A DNA stretch of 64,000 bases from Drechslerella dactyloides (lineage: Eukaryota > Ascomycota > Orbiliomycetes > Orbiliales > Orbiliaceae): assembly GCA_020064725.1 (NCBI GenBank), contig JAGTWJ010000019.1:1550001-1614000 (forward strand), given 5' to 3'. The position numbers and the translations under genes are program-made. Below, one piece after another: positions 44,057 to 56,111 of the stretch. Positions within the stretch are counted from its first letter, which is position 1; the number at the start of each line of letters is the position of its first letter. Under the pieces are notes generated by a model. It saw only the letters and a list, made by a program, of their open reading frames with translations. It was not told where the DNA came from and did not search any database.

Positions 44057-44619
44057 TGTGGTGGAATATATGCTGCGGGGAAAACAAGAATGTTACGTTA
44101 GCGGCGGGGTAAATATAGTTACGTGTGGACTGAGACTCACGAGCGACTTGACGGTATTGGAAAGACGATGGATGAGACGTGGAGAGACAGCAATGGGTGG
44201 AGGAGAGGAAGGAAAGGAGGAGAAGGAGGAAGAACGTGTACGACGGAGCAGGGGAGAGAGTTTTCTACTACTCCACCAAATTTTCACTCTACGTGAGGGA
44301 CAGCCAACAGTGCTCCGAACACAGACTTTTTTCTCGGCTGCTGCCGGCGTTTCTGCTCCGAAGATACGCAGGCGAGCTGCTCAGCATGCCTGTTTGGTTG
44401 GCCGCTGGTGTCCGACACGCCGAACATCGCTCGCCGCCTGATCGCGTTAGCCAATTGCAATCCGGATTGGATCGAGACGTCTTGCATCGTGCTGTGGCGT
44501 TTGGCGGTCTCGATCCGTGGCCGTGATTGCATCTGGTGTTGACGTCGTGACTTTCCTCCCAACAACTTCCTCCTCACAGACTACCCCGCGTCCCATCCAC
44601 ATCCATCACCACACCCACA
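44057..44619. promoter_or_regulatory. shared divergent promoter, SAH1 / DAD1
   Basis: 563 bases between the two start codons. It has a GGAGGAGAAGGAGG-like purine run around 44190-44240, near the SAH1 side, typical of strong fungal promoters (CT-box on the SAH1 strand). Confidence 0.6.
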
Positions 44620-45096
44620 ATGCCGCCGGGAGACAGCACCAGCGGTCGTCCCGAGAAGACCTACTTTGAGACCCAGCGCGAGGCCCTCATCGAGGAGATT
44701 TGCAAGGTTCGTCGGCGTTCTCGTCCTGTTTTCTGTCCATCGGCCTCCACGCGATGCAACTGCGATCCCTTCCGTTCAGGGTGGTCATCTTAGCTAATAC
44801 AAATCGAATCCACGACAGGCCTTCGACCAGGTCCTCCTCAACCTGAACCATCTCAATCGGTCGCTCGAAGGTCTCGCAGACGTACGTTCCACCGATTTCC
44901 CTCAATTGCAAAGTTCGTGGCCACGTAGCACGCGTGCTACGCCTGGCGATGGGTGCCTTGAGTGGGGCTGACAATGGAATCTCGGCAGGTCGGCCAAGAG
45001 TTCACTGATATCGAAGCCCTCTGGAGCAAATTCGACACCGTCATGTCGCAGCCCGTTAAGGACGCCGGCGCGAGCTCCGGCGAGAGTGCCCAGTGA
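44620..45096 (+). CDS. DAD1: DASH complex subunit Dad1
   Basis: Exons 44620-44706, 44819-44881 and 44989-45096 give 85 aa; all introns are phase 0. Signature: YFETQREALIEEICKAF, then DQVLLNLNHLNRSLEGLADV and GQEFTDIEALWSKFDTVM. Dad1 is one of ten subunits of the DASH/Dam1 ring that couples kinetochores to microtubule ends in fungi. The gene is split into exons of 87, 63 and 108 bases, so no single exon is long enough to appear as a gene by itself. The start ATG has a good context (CACAATGCC). Confidence 0.94.
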
Positions 45097-45604
45097 ACAC
45101 CATTGGACTGCTTTACGATAAATTCACTCTCCCATCAGACATCGATCGGATTTAGAATATGGAGGTCGCGACGACAGGCGTTTGCCAGGGTTCTATCAGA
45201 AGTGCGCGTGCTCTAATTTTTTCTAATACACGAGAATGCTAAATGAAATCCACCTCTCTATCATGCATGCATCCCTTGCAAACTATGCTTCGAATGTGGC
45301 CGACTGAGCAAGAAAAGAAACAACAAGAAATAAAAATAAAAAAGACAAGGAAAAAAAGAGAGAAGAGAGAGAGCAAGAATATAATCTGAAACATATGGTG
45401 AAAAGAAGAGGAAAGAAATAACACCAGCAGCAGGCTACCCTGGTATCGTACAAAATGAATCGCCATGATGACCGCCAGAATGGCTCCCAAAAACGCCGGA
45501 TGCGATGACAATTTGCTGGAGAAATGCCGCCCCGAATGGATTGCATCGCCCTTGAAAAAAATACTTATGAATGGACAGTCGAAATTGCAGCAGCAGTTGC
45601 TTTT
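45097..45604. other. intergenic between convergent genes
   Basis: 508 bases with a purine-rich stretch on the plus strand (about 45305-45420) that is T-rich on the other strand. It contains the 3' ends of DAD1 and the UPF0643 gene only. Confidence 0.5.
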
Positions 45605-46482
45605 CTAGTCGACCCACTTGTCGATGCTCCAGGAGCTGACGTTCTCTTCAACAACGAACTTCAGTCTCTCCACCCTCCACTCCAGATAGATGCTCCGGAC
45701 GGCCTCCATGGCCCGGATGTGGCCCTGCACGAAGAAAAGTTCAGTTACACAATGTTCTCGGAAATACACGGCTGCGGTGAACTTACCGGCCCGGAGCCGC
45801 CTTTCTTTGCGTCGTCGCGGTGTCGCCACACGCAAGTGGCCAGATTTCTCCCCGTGTCAGGATGCGGTGTCCCAAACCAGTACTTGAGCAGCTGCCCGCT
45901 CTCGACAGCCTCCAGATGCGCATCCTTATCCAGCTGCCCCAGGTGCTCTCGGTCCGCGTCGGGCGGCAGCCTGGATCGGAAGACGATGATGTAGAACTCG
46001 GACCGCGGGTACGCGTAGCTCTCCCGCCTGGCCAGCTTGCGGAGGGCGTCGACCACCTCGTTCCAATTGAAGGCTTCGACGTACGGCTCGACGGCGTACT
46101 CGCGCGTCCGTGCGTTCATGACGGTCAGGGCCTTGGCGAAGAGTTGGTTCGGCCGGCTGAGGGTGTCGAGGTCCAGCAGGTGGTCTTCGTCAATGTACGG
46201 CGAGGCGACGAGGAGGTGATTGTGGTGACCGTGCAGCCGGCCCGACAAGTCGGTCTCATCTATGATTCTCGGGTCGACGGGCTCGCCGATGCCGGGGATC
46301 TGCCTCGACGCCGCAGCGTGGAACTTGAGGTCGTCCGCGGTGGCGGTCCTCACGACGTCCGGCGGCAGGATGTCGGCAGTGGCAGCAGCGGACGTGGGTT
46401 CGAGACCGTCGTCGGACGGCTTCACAGCGGCGCCGAACGGCCATTCCGGGACGAGGTTGGATAGGAAGTCCAGGGCGCCCAT
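45605..46482 (-). CDS. UPF0643 family protein
   Basis: Exons 46482-45787 and 45724-45605 give 271 aa. The intron is 62 bases (GTAAGT..TGCAG). The family pattern is visible: a RSEFYIIVFRSRLPPDAD strand region, LLKYWFGTPHPDTGRNLATC, VWRHRDDAKKGGSGPGHIRA and a C-terminal YLEWRVERLKFVVEENVSSW. The last block crosses the intron and confirms it. The fold looks like a dimeric alpha-beta barrel-type ligand binder, but the biochemical role of the family is not known to me. Confidence 0.82.
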
Positions 46483-48484
46483 TTCTTCCAGACGGCGGTG
46501 GTGGCGATGGCACGGTGAACGGCTACGGAAACTAGATGCAAAGATGCGATACGGCAGTGGAGAGAGAAAGAGAGAGTTTTACAGCAGCGGTCCGGCTTTT
46601 GAGAATATAAAACAAACTTCGCCCGATGGCGTGCTCGCACGGCACTGCAGCGTTGCAAACCAACAGAGCGGAGGCGAAACGCAAAAAAGTTGGAGTTAGA
46701 CCACTGCGAATCGCGAGACACTACGTCGAACCAGGCTGGTGCGGAGGAGGAGGAAGGATCAAAAGTTCAAGGGGGAACGCTGTGGGAATCGACGCGCGGC
46801 GGAGGGAGCTCGAGCTCCACGGAGGAAGGCATGCAAGCTCCAAGGCGCCGACTTTATAGCAAGCGACGCTAGCCTGTGCGCGAGCTGAGCTGCCGGCAGC
46901 CGGCAAGGCCTAAGGTGGTGCCACGCCAGCGAAGAAAGCATGTAGGTCCCGTCACAGGTGCCGGAGAGCCACTCACGGGCAGCGCCCGCGCGAGGACGCA
47001 CCCTTCCGCTCGAACCTGCAATTCCATCTTCAGATGTCTTCACCACGATATCGCAATTCGATGGCAATCGATTGTGCCATCGTGAGGCCGAGTTGCACCA
47101 GCTGCGCGGAGGGTGTCATGGTGCATATGCGGGCGGATAAGCTTAAAAGGTGCCTGCGCGATTTTGAAAAAATCGAAGGAAGCGATCCGCCGGGGCATCC
47201 TGGTTCGCCCGCCGTTTCGATTGGCAAAAAAACACCCGGCCAACGCGCTGAAGTTTTCAAATTGCAACATTCTCCCTCTTTCATTGCGTGCTCGAGCACG
47301 CCATGAAAACCGCACTCCGCAACATCCTTCGTATCCGTTCAGAACCATCGCCGCCAAAGGCAGTATATATACCCTGCCGCCGCTGGGCCCTGGAACCCGT
47401 CGTCTGTGCTATTCTCCATGTATACTCGTCGCTCCGAACGCCTGCATTGCATCGCGACCACTCCGTCCCCGCGCGCGAATTTATTCCCTCCCTGCACTCA
47501 CCTTCGTTTCCACGCACCCCGCTGCTGCAGCCGAACCGGCGGAGCCTAGCTGCTTTCGTGCTCGAGCTACCCTGCCCAGCCCTTGGCCGGCACCGCCCTA
47601 CCCTGCCTGACCCTGCCTTACCAACCCGGAGCGCCGCTGCGTGCGCTGGCGATTGCGAAAGGGAGCGCTGACGAGTCCGTTTGTGATCCACTCCTGCTCC
47701 AAGAGTTCTTGAACCCTTGGAGACGTCGCATTGGCGCGGTCGATTGTTTTGTTTTCGGTCGACGGCTGGTTCGTTTTTTCGCCAGTCGATTGCACCTTCC
47801 AGCACGCCTTTCTGCGGGCGTCTGAGGCCATCTGCGAGGTATCCCTGGCCAGAACGTTCGACTGTCGAGTTCGGCTGTGTGACACCCCGCATGGAAGTGC
47901 GGCAGAACGCCGGACGAGCTCTTGGCGCCCATCTCGGTCATCCCTTACAGGCGTGCATACGTCCGCGATCGGGATGATGAAGCATCCGTCACGGATGTCG
48001 AGAGGGGCAGAATCGTGGTGGAGCTGGGGAATGTGCAACCGACACGAGCAATGGCCGTTTGCAGAACGATACCTGATAATACGTTGACTGTGGGGACTGA
48101 TTGATGTGTATATATGTACAAGAGGCCTGCATCGGCCTGGCTGATTCGATATATAGTACAGATGGGAGATAGTATATACAGTGGATAATTCAGGATGACA
48201 ACATCAGATAACGACAATAACAACCGGCCGTCCGAGTCCGACCCAACGCCAAATACCGCATGCTGGCAATTACACGTAGAGATAAGAGTCTATAGGGGAG
48301 GATATCCGCGACCGCTTATTGGATGGACGGATGGCACCCTGAACCCGGCGGAGGAAATGAGAGGCGAGAGGACAATGTTATCGTGTTGTATAGATGGTAC
48401 GATTCCCGGGAGATTGTGATGTGATTTCGAGGGTTTCCCGCAGGTCGTTATGCTGCTTGTTCGGAGCGGGTTTGCGCTATCGTG
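46483..48484. other. gene-free region of 2 kb
   Basis: I find no supported gene. Many frames of 60-200 codons appear on both strands because the DNA is GC-rich with few stops, but none has an ordered domain or splice structure. The left end should hold the UPF0643 promoter, the right end the 3' UTR of cid2. A 30-base palindrome lies in the middle. A long non-coding RNA cannot be excluded. Confidence 0.45.
47279..47308. repeat. 30-base near-perfect palindrome
   Basis: Two 15-base arms centred on CTCGAG pair at 14 of 15 positions; the only mismatch is 47285/47302. The core is GCGTGCTCGAGCACGC. It is longer than a chance palindrome is expected to be in this window and could be a binding site for a dimeric protein. 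Confidence 0.75.
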
Positions 48485-49300
48485 TCATGTTTTCTGCTGC
48501 CGCCAGCGATCGTAGGCTTCCTGCCATGTCAGACCGCTCATGCCGTCTGTGCTTCTGCTCTTCACCACGTCCCACGTGCTATACATATAAAACGCCACCA
48601 TCAGCCACGACTCGTAACACCTCTTGCCAATCGCCTGCACATACACGATATGCGTATATGTATAAGGGTATCGAGCGACAATTGGGGGCCTGCGCTTACC
48701 GCTCGCGTATTATCGCCTCTACACCGCGCTCATTCCTCACCACGCCAGCGAGCACCTCTACCCGCGACTCCTTGGGAAAGTACCGCCCACTGTACGGATC
48801 CAGTCGCTCGTCTACAGTTCGGGCACCCTGGACTTCGTTGTCCTGTGCGATTTCCGCAGCGGACGGGTCGTTCGGATCTGGCTGCGCTGCTACCTGCGCG
48901 CAGTAGCTTAGCACTTCCGTCCGCGTGGACCAGGACGGGTACAGCGTCGAGTGCAGGAAGGCGGTGAGGGTGTTCGGCGGGATGAGGCGGTGGGAGGGTT
49001 GGCGGGAGGTTGTGGTTGTCGGGTTGAAGGTTGGCGGGCGGGAGAGGGTGTTTAGCTGCTGCGAGATCGTATCGTCGGTTGTCGCGCGGGAGGTTCGCAG
49101 GAAGTCTAAGAACGACGTTAGTTAGTGGGTATAGTGGAGAATGGGTCCGTGGGTATTATACCTTTCAGGGTGGATGTGGAGAAGCAGAAGGCGGGCGTGA
49201 GAGCTGGGAGGTTGTCTGAGTGGGACTTCATGTCCGGGTGCGGCGGGAGGCCGGCGGGGACACCCTCGTCGTTGTCACCGGGCTGCGGGGCCTTCCACAT
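48485..49300 (-). CDS. cid2: Cid2-type protein (caffeine-induced death protein 2 family)
   Basis: Exons 49300-49162, 49105-48700 and 48578-48485 give 212 aa. The introns are 56 and 121 bases. Family landmarks: LTPAFCFSTSTLKDFLRTSR and TTDDTISQQLNTL near the start, SWSTRTEVLSYCAQVAA in the middle, DERLDPYSGRYFPKE and RNERGVEAIIRERTWDVVKS near the end, and a QEAYDRWRQQ tail. The S. pombe founding gene gives caffeine sensitivity; the molecular role is not clear. I place the start at 49300 because a TAA lies in frame just upstream. A leader exon with its own ATG (49445) and intron precedes it. Confidence 0.85.
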
Positions 49301-49577
49301 TGACGGTATAAGCGCTTAGCTGTAGATGTCCTTGAAAACTGGAGTTATGTTAGCTGGAGTGTAAGCTTGAGGATGGTGAAGAAGCTGAACGTACCTGCGC
49401 GTGGGAAGTGACGTTGGAGATAGCTGCGGGATGACTAAATGCCATTTTGAGCGGCCGTTCTTGGCGCGGGGCCTTCCGTCGCCGCAACTTTTTTTTTTTC
49501 GCGCTTCACGCTAGGTAATCTGCTATCACAAACCTCACAACCTCGCAACTGCGATCACAGATAATATTATCACCACA
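49301..49577. promoter_or_regulatory. divergent promoter and spliced leader of cid2, with an upstream ATG
   Basis: On the minus strand a short frame starts at 49445 (MAFSHPAAISNV). A donor (CAG|GTACGT) begins at 49394 and a CCAG acceptor ends at 49339, with a GCTAAC branch, forming a 56-base intron. After splicing this frame runs past the cid2 ATG in another phase, so it could be a regulatory upstream frame. The same region must also serve the plus-strand gene that starts at 49578. Confidence 0.55.
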
Positions 49578-50832
49578 ATGGCGAAAGCAAAGACAAAAAC
49601 GAAGCCTTCAAAGAAATCCCGCCGGAAAGACGCCCCGGCAACTCTTGCATCCGTCCTCCAGAATATCGCGGCGCACTCGACCTCCCAGCAATCAGCGGTT
49701 GACATCGACACCCTCGTCGCCCGCGCCAACTCGCTCCTCCACGAAGAAACCGACCCACACCAGGCCCTCGCCACGATCACAAAGGCCCTCGCCAAAAACC
49801 CCACCTCCCTCCCGGCACTCGAACTTGCGGGTGAGATCAATGTCGAGCTTGAAGATACGGAAACCGCGATCCGCTGCTTCACCGCTGCGACAGAGCTAGA
49901 CGCCGATGGCAGCGTGAGCGGCGTGGAGAAGTTTCTGTGGCTGGCGGAGCTGTGTGAGGAGGGCGGCGAGGTCGCGATCCGGTGGTACGAGCGGGCGGTG
50001 GAGTATCTTCGGAAACGGGTGTCTGAAGTCACCGGCGAGGACAAGGCGACAGCTGAGCAGAAGCTGTGTTCTGCGCTCTGCGGAATGGCAGAGCTCTACA
50101 TGACCGACCTATGGTACAATCCCATAATCTCACTATCACAACATCACGGATCACGATTGCTAACATATAATGCTGACTAGCATGCAACCGGACGCCGAAT
50201 CGCGCTGCGAAGCCTACATCACCGAATCCCTCCTCATCGCCCCCACCTCCCCAGAACCCCTCTCCACACTCGCCTCCTTCCGCATCTCCCAATCAAAACC
50301 CGCCGACGCCCGCGCCGCGCTCACTCGCTCCCTCGACGCCTGGAAGCACCTCCGGCCCACCGACGAGCGGATACCACCCTACCCAGCCCGCATGAGCTTC
50401 ACCCGCCTGCTAATCGAATGCGAGCTCTACGAAGAAGCAATGGACGTGCTCGAGGGCCTCCAAGCCGAGGACGATCAGAGCGTCGACCTGTGGTATCTCG
50501 GCGGCTGGTGCCTCTTCCTCATCGGTGCCAAGCTGAAAGAACTCGCTGCGAACGGCAACGGCGGCAGCACGGACGTGCAGGTTGAAGTCGAGGATTGGCG
50601 GGACACCTGGGCGGCGGCGCGGGAGTGGCTGTGGAATTGCGAGAAGCTGTACAAGGCGTTCGAGTGGCAGGATGCCGGTATCGCGGAGCATGCGAGTGAA
50701 TTGCTCGCGAATATAAACGGCGAGATCGGTGAAGCTAAGCCTGATGACGAGGAGAAAGAGGGCGAAGATGTTGAGGAAGGGGAATGGGAGGATGATGATG
50801 ACGACGAGGATGAGGAGATGGGGGATTCGTAG
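49578..50832 (+). CDS. ACL4: Acl4-like TPR protein, Rpl4 assembly chaperone
   Basis: Exons 49578-50113 and 50181-50832 give 395 aa. The 67-base intron is GTACAA..ACTAG with a GCTGAC branch. A Lys-rich N-terminus (KAKTKTKPSKKSRRK) suits nuclear import. TPR-like helices follow: DPHQALATITKALAKNPTSL, then ETAIRCFTAATELDAD, MSFTRLLIECELYEEAMDVL and LWYLGGWCLFLIGAKL. The protein ends in a long acidic tail (GEWEDDDDDEDEEMG). TPR superhelix plus acidic tail matches Acl4, which holds free ribosomal protein L4 until assembly in the nucleus (established in yeast). I prefer this over a generic TPR label because of the length and the tail. Confidence 0.85.
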
Positions 50833-51332
50833 GGATGGTAGATATATTTGATGCATGGTTTGGGTGCATGGCGGTTGAGGGTACGGAGTTTGAGGGACCT
50901 ATCTTGTATATATGTTTAATACCTATCTAATAGACAAAAGTTGTGGCATCAAAGTATGCAATTCCTGGTCGAGTCTCTTCTGCAGCCAAAGGAAGGCGTC
51001 TGGCTTGCGAGACAAGTCAAGCCCGTTACTCCAGAAGGGCACTCTAGGCCGGAACAAGCAAAGCTCGACATCCTGACAACCTTGTTGCAGACAACACAGG
51101 GCTTGTGTAACCGGGAACAATCTGGGATCAAGTCATCCAGATTCTTACTCCTTTAAAATTAAGGTACTCTAATCTCGACTGGTTCGAGAACTAAAGACCA
51201 TGGATTATCGCTAGATACATTCTGCGACTACAAGAAATAGAAGACTTGAGTCGCCGCCGCCAAACCCATTCCAGTTAGGTAACCATTTCCACGTCAAAGT
51301 TATCGTCGCCCACCTCAGCCTCGGTGCTCGTG
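50833..51332. other. intergenic between convergent genes
   Basis: 500 bases with the 3' ends of the Acl4 and Clr5-ankyrin genes. No further feature seen. Confidence 0.5.
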
Positions 51333-54300
51333 TCATATTGCATCGTACACATCATAGTCATCGTCGTCCGCATCGTAGTCATCATCGTCCACATCGTAGT
51401 CATCATCGTCCAGCTCATGAATCACTTCAGGCTCCTCAGGTGTAATTCCCTTGGCATCCATATGATCCTTAAGCATCTTGCTGATTGCCGGGAATCCGTT
51501 CTGCGCCCAACTCCAGGCTTTACCTGCTTGTGTGGCTCCTGCATTCAGAAGCAATCGAACCGTATCCAATCTTCCGTTTTGCACTGCTGCTTCTAATGCC
51601 GTAGTGGTTTGAGGAGTGGAAAAGTTCACATCCGCCCCTTCAGCAAGGAGGATAATAACCAACTCGAGAGAGCCGTATGCAGCTGCCAGAACCAGTGGAG
51701 TCACGAAAGGCTTGCAGCGTTGTTCTCTGGTTTCAGGACACTTTCGGTCTCTGCACACGGAGTCGTGAAGGTCGCCTACTTTTAATCTGTAGGGTGAATT
51801 GATCAATTTCCGTCCTCCGTTCGCCAAAAGAAGCTTAAACGCCTTGGAATTCCCGGCCTTGATGGCTACCAGAAGCGGTGATTTCTCCGCTGCGGGGTTG
51901 TAGACCAGAACACCAAAGCCAATTATGCTCTCCAGTAATTCATACGATCCTGGATGGTATAGCTGACAGTTTAGCAATAGAAATTTGCCATCTTTGCCTT
52001 TAGCGTTAAGGTCCAATCCATCACGAATAAATTGCTGTAGCCGTGAGAGGTAATAGCTGTTGCAAACTAGTCTGTCATACCAGTAATGTATCACATTGTA
52101 TGTGCAGAGGAAGTTGATATGATTGTATCCATACTCTAGAAGTGCTTGTTCAAACTGCTCCATCAAGTATGTGAAGCTAGTGGTAGCTTTCAAGCATTTC
52201 GCCCGTTCTTCATCGCAGCAACCATTACTAGCAAGGCGCCTGAATAAGCTCCAATGCAAACAATGTCTGACCGCGGATATATTGCTAGAGTCCGGTCCCG
52301 GAACAAGGGTACTGGTGCGGTCCAGGAAATTTTTTGCTCGATACCAGATACGATCAACATCAGTCTTCCCGCCGAACATATATTTTGGCCAGTCGAGATC
52401 ATCATAAAAGTTTAAGAGATCATGACGTCGAACATAGCCCATTGTAAAAGCTCGTATGAGAGTCCGCAAAGCGGTCGAGCTGAGGCTAAATTTCTTTGTC
52501 AGTATGTCGAATGTTCTCAGCTTGAGATGGTTGCTGGCATCCCCCCCGAGGTGCCCATATTTTAGTAAGAGGGACAGCTCATTCTCAATCCGATTGTGAT
52601 AATAAGGAAAGCAGGCCAGCTTTTCTAGTAATTCATAATTATTAGCCCACAGGCATCCAGCTATAACGCCTTCAATTTGGAAAGCCTTTTGTAAACTACT
52701 TTCGTTGTTGAGATCAAGTAGTCGAGATAGCGCGAGCGCGCTTCCTTCATAGATCCTCGCATCCGAAGTAGCGATTATAGCTGCAATCAAGAGCCGTTCG
52801 TAACTACTGGACTGTTCCATCTTACTGTTCATGATCAATTCGATCATCTTTGGATTCCGACACAAGATTGCCATCTCTAACGGAGACAATCCGTTGCGTC
52901 CATCGGAATAATGCGAGGAAAAGAACGACTTGACAAATGTTATGCCGTCCGGTAGGGTCACCCTTTCGCATTTATCTCTTCCGCGCATCTCATGGGTCGC
53001 GATGGTAACCGTTAAATTTGTATTTGCACCATGATCGATTAGGTACTTGGCAATCTTGATCCCAGTCAAGCGACAGGCATAGGTTCCACCAGAATATATA
53101 ATAGCTGTGATCAAAGGAGTGTTGATTGTAGCGGTTGCTCGTCCATTGACGTTTGCACCAGACGCAATTGATGCCTCGAAGAAGTTCCAATTTCTCCATT
53201 TGATGGCTGCCTCTAAGAACTGTGGTGTTTTTAAAATTGGTTGTACCTCAGGCAATCTCAAGAGAAGCTCCAGGATAGGAAGATCTTGTTGTGAGTGTCC
53301 TGGACGTTCCATGAGATACTGAGACACCCAATCGCGAGATATAGCGCCTGATTTGAGCCATTTAGATAAAATCGATTCAATTCGTGTCAAAATTTCAGTT
53401 GAATCGATTTTCAACAATGTATTCAAGATGCCCGTAATAAATTCCAGCCAGGTATGATCGAATAGTATATAAGGTGGCAGCCTAGGGAAATCTTCACCGT
53501 CTATGGGCCAGGGATGCTTGGCAGGGCCCTCAGTAATGTGTCCAAGTAGCCCGAGAAAGGCAATCTCTGGGTCCCTCCTTCTATCTGAATGCTGGGCGTA
53601 AACCTTAGACATGAGATCCAGGAGAAATTGTATAGTGTCGATATGTAGGTCGGCGCGGGAAAAAGCTTCAAGGAGTTTTGAGGTCGGCAATTTTATTCCA
53701 AGGTCGATCAATAAGCGAGCCAGGCGGAGATTCTTTGGATCGTTGGATTTGATTATCGCTTGCAGGAAGGTCCGGCCAAATGATTCCGCTGTTTCACCTC
53801 CCTGCCTAATGATGCACCGAATTACTCCGTCGAAGCCATAAGTTTCAACGAAATTGATTATGTAGTTAATGCCATCACTGCCAAACATATTGTTGGATGT
53901 TCTGTAAACAATAAACTGTAGTAGCTTTAGAATCGATTTCGTGTCCGTAGGGCTGATTATCAACTGGTGATCGATCGGCCCTCCTCTGGAAGCTTCGGCG
54001 AGCAGATAATGCAACTCTTGGAATACGTTTAGATCATGTTCCCAGCGAGAGTCCGCAAAGAATCCGCCGTTGTACTGCGTCTGCCGCAATTGTTGCTCGA
54101 ACCCGTCTCGGGTTGTATCCAGGGCACAATTATCCGTCAATATGTTCACCTCAGCCTCGGTAATGAAGGAGTCACCAATCAGGGTATTTGAGTGCACTGT
54201 CAGCAGCAGAGATTGACAGTCAGTTAGCTTTATGTCACCTGAATGGATACTTGGAGCGAGATATTCTGACCTTTGATCAAGTAATCATCCAAGATGTGTG

Positions 54301-55057
54301 GCAGATCTTGAGAAAACTGGGCTATGGGCAGCGTTTCAAGCTGGAACGCCTGAAGGTTCGACATGTAGGTATCAAGTTCGTGGATGGGAGTGCGACACCG
54401 AACGACGGCTCGAGAGTCCGGTTCCATGCTTAAATCAGATCTTGATATTTCGACAGCTTCATGGCCAATGGCTATCGCTTAGGGAAGTTGCTCATTAGTT
54501 AAATCTGCGAACGCCACAACATTCTTGAAAGGAAGGTGCCTATAGTGTATGATGATAAAAGTCTACGGGCGAATGAGATAACACTTACAAACCACACCAG
54601 TCATCCTGGCAATCAAATCAGGTGGCTGGTACCCATAACGTTGGCGAGCTTTCTTGAGGATAGTTGGAGATACTATCTTATCTCGGAAGCAAACTTCAGT
54701 CTGGCTATGGGGGTTGCGAGCAAGTCGAGCAACCTGTTCGAGGTTGATTTTCTCGTAGTCGGCTTTTTTCATGTTTTTTCGCATCCCCCAAAGCCGGAGT
54801 CGAGCTTCCAGCTGCTTTTGAGTGACACTATGACCGACCGTGTCTGGGTTAGCAGCCGTAGGACTCGATTATATATGTCACGTAGGTGATAAAGGAGCTT
54901 CGACTTACTCGCAGAAGTAGGGCTGGCCTTTTAACGAATCGCAGATCTGTTTGTTGGATCTTCCTTCATCTAGATACCACACCTTTATCAAGTCGCGGTA
55001 TTTGTCTAGCTTGTGAGGAGGTCTAGGGACATTCGAATTTGTTGAACCTAGTGGCAT
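51333..55057 (-). CDS. Clr5-domain ankyrin-repeat protein
   Basis: Exons 55057-54909, 54827-54589, 54471-54271 and 54196-51333 give 1150 aa. An N-terminal Clr5 domain (about residues 14-75) is split by intron 1: DKYRDLIKVWYLDEGRSN, QICDSLKGQPYF, and after the junction QLEARLRLWGMRKNM. Residues 75-190 are helical. The large last exon is alpha-helical, with recognisable ankyrin units, for example NTPLITAIIYSGG with AKYLIDHGANTNL, SPLEMAILCRNPKMIELIM, TPLVLAAAYGSLELVIILLA with EGADVNF, and TTALEAAVQNGRLDTVRLLL. The C-terminus is a run of DDDDYDV-like repeats. Clr5-ankyrin proteins are numerous and variable in filamentous fungi; the name comes from a fission-yeast silencing factor. Nothing shows enzyme activity. 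The acceptor of exon 3 is the least sure junction. Confidence 0.85.
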
Positions 55058-56111
55058 ATTTGATAGAGCTCGCGCTACGCGTTGGACTGATAGAGGGTCA
55101 AAGGGATTACTTTGATGAAGATCTTTGGAAGTTTGAATCAAGAAAATTTGGGATACTTATGATAGTAGATAGCAGGAGGTAGAAGAAATGGGTATTTAGG
55201 AAAAAAACTAAAGAGGTGAGTTCACCGAGGGCATCAGGACGGCTGGTCAGAGTCCGCCTTTATATAGGCGATTCTCAGGACGCAATCTGCATGTGTACAA
55301 GGCTGGCGTTATTGTCATAAATCGGGGTAATTCGCAAACCTGCGCCGAAGTAGAAGTACCTGCCGCCAAGCCCATGCTTGACCGAATGAAGGACGTCCAA
55401 TCATATCAGCCCTTTCAACGAAGCGATCCACTGAGAATCGCTGAGGGTTCTTGATCCCTGCACTTGCATGGCGGAAATACATGGCTAGCACTGCCTGCTG
55501 CAGGGCGACGGCATGCGTACAATGTCGAGCGGACTACACAGCTGTAATGTTTGATTGGCTCTCGGACCCAAAGGAGTGATAATTCTGGTCAACCCGATGG
55601 CTCGGCCGTTTTCTCCAAGACTTGGATATTTTAAACAGGGTGGATACGTGTGAACGCTCTTGATGTTCAAGTTAACTGACTACCCACGAAATCCATCTTT
55701 CTGGCCCGGGAAGACATTGCATCGCATACTTCAATATCTCCTTGTCTTTTCTAAGCGAAAAATCTATCCAGACGCTGTTCTAGTTGCCGATATACTGAAA
55801 ACCCCACAAACTCAAGCTACTCGAGCCTGGACTCAAGAGAAAGAGACTCTTACAACTCTGGCTTCTCAAACGGCTTTCTATCTCGGTTAAGAGTATAAAC
55901 CACAGGCTTCCAGGGGGCCAATTTTGCGTTTTGGTGTGTTACTCGAACAGTACTGCAGTCCGAGTCTCCAACTAGCACAATTACGAGTGGGTGAGATTCT
56001 TAGTCCGGGATTCCGTTATAGCATTGACACGAAGAGTAGAAACATCAAGAACAGGAAATCCAGGAACAAAAGAACATCAAGAGCACGAAGTGTAGGAACA
56101 TCAACAGCGCG
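55058..56111. promoter_or_regulatory. divergent region, Clr5-ankyrin gene / membrane protein copy A
   Basis: 1.05 kb between the start codons. A 76-codon frame (55660-55890) is present but has no counterpart in unit B, so I do not call it a gene. A string of ACATCAAGAACAGGAA-like near repeats (56040-56105) precedes the membrane protein ATG. Confidence 0.5.

Noticed and set aside
43157..44101. 314-codon plus-strand frame across SAH1
   Set aside because: Exactly antisense to a strongly conserved enzyme gene; no family features of its own.
45820..46464. 214-codon plus-strand frame
   Set aside because: Antisense to the UPF0643 gene, no independent support.
47281..47892. 203-codon minus-strand frame in the 2-kb gap
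   Set aside because: Arg/Gly/Ser-rich without order, and overlapped by equally long frames on the other strand.
51355..51415. Short tandem repeat near the end of the Clr5-ankyrin gene (CATCGTAGTCATCATCGTCC type)
   Set aside because: It is the coding repeat for the acidic DDDDYDV tail, not a CRISPR or separate element.
55660..55890. 76-codon frame inside duplication unit A
   Set aside because: No counterpart is kept in unit B, so it is probably not coding.
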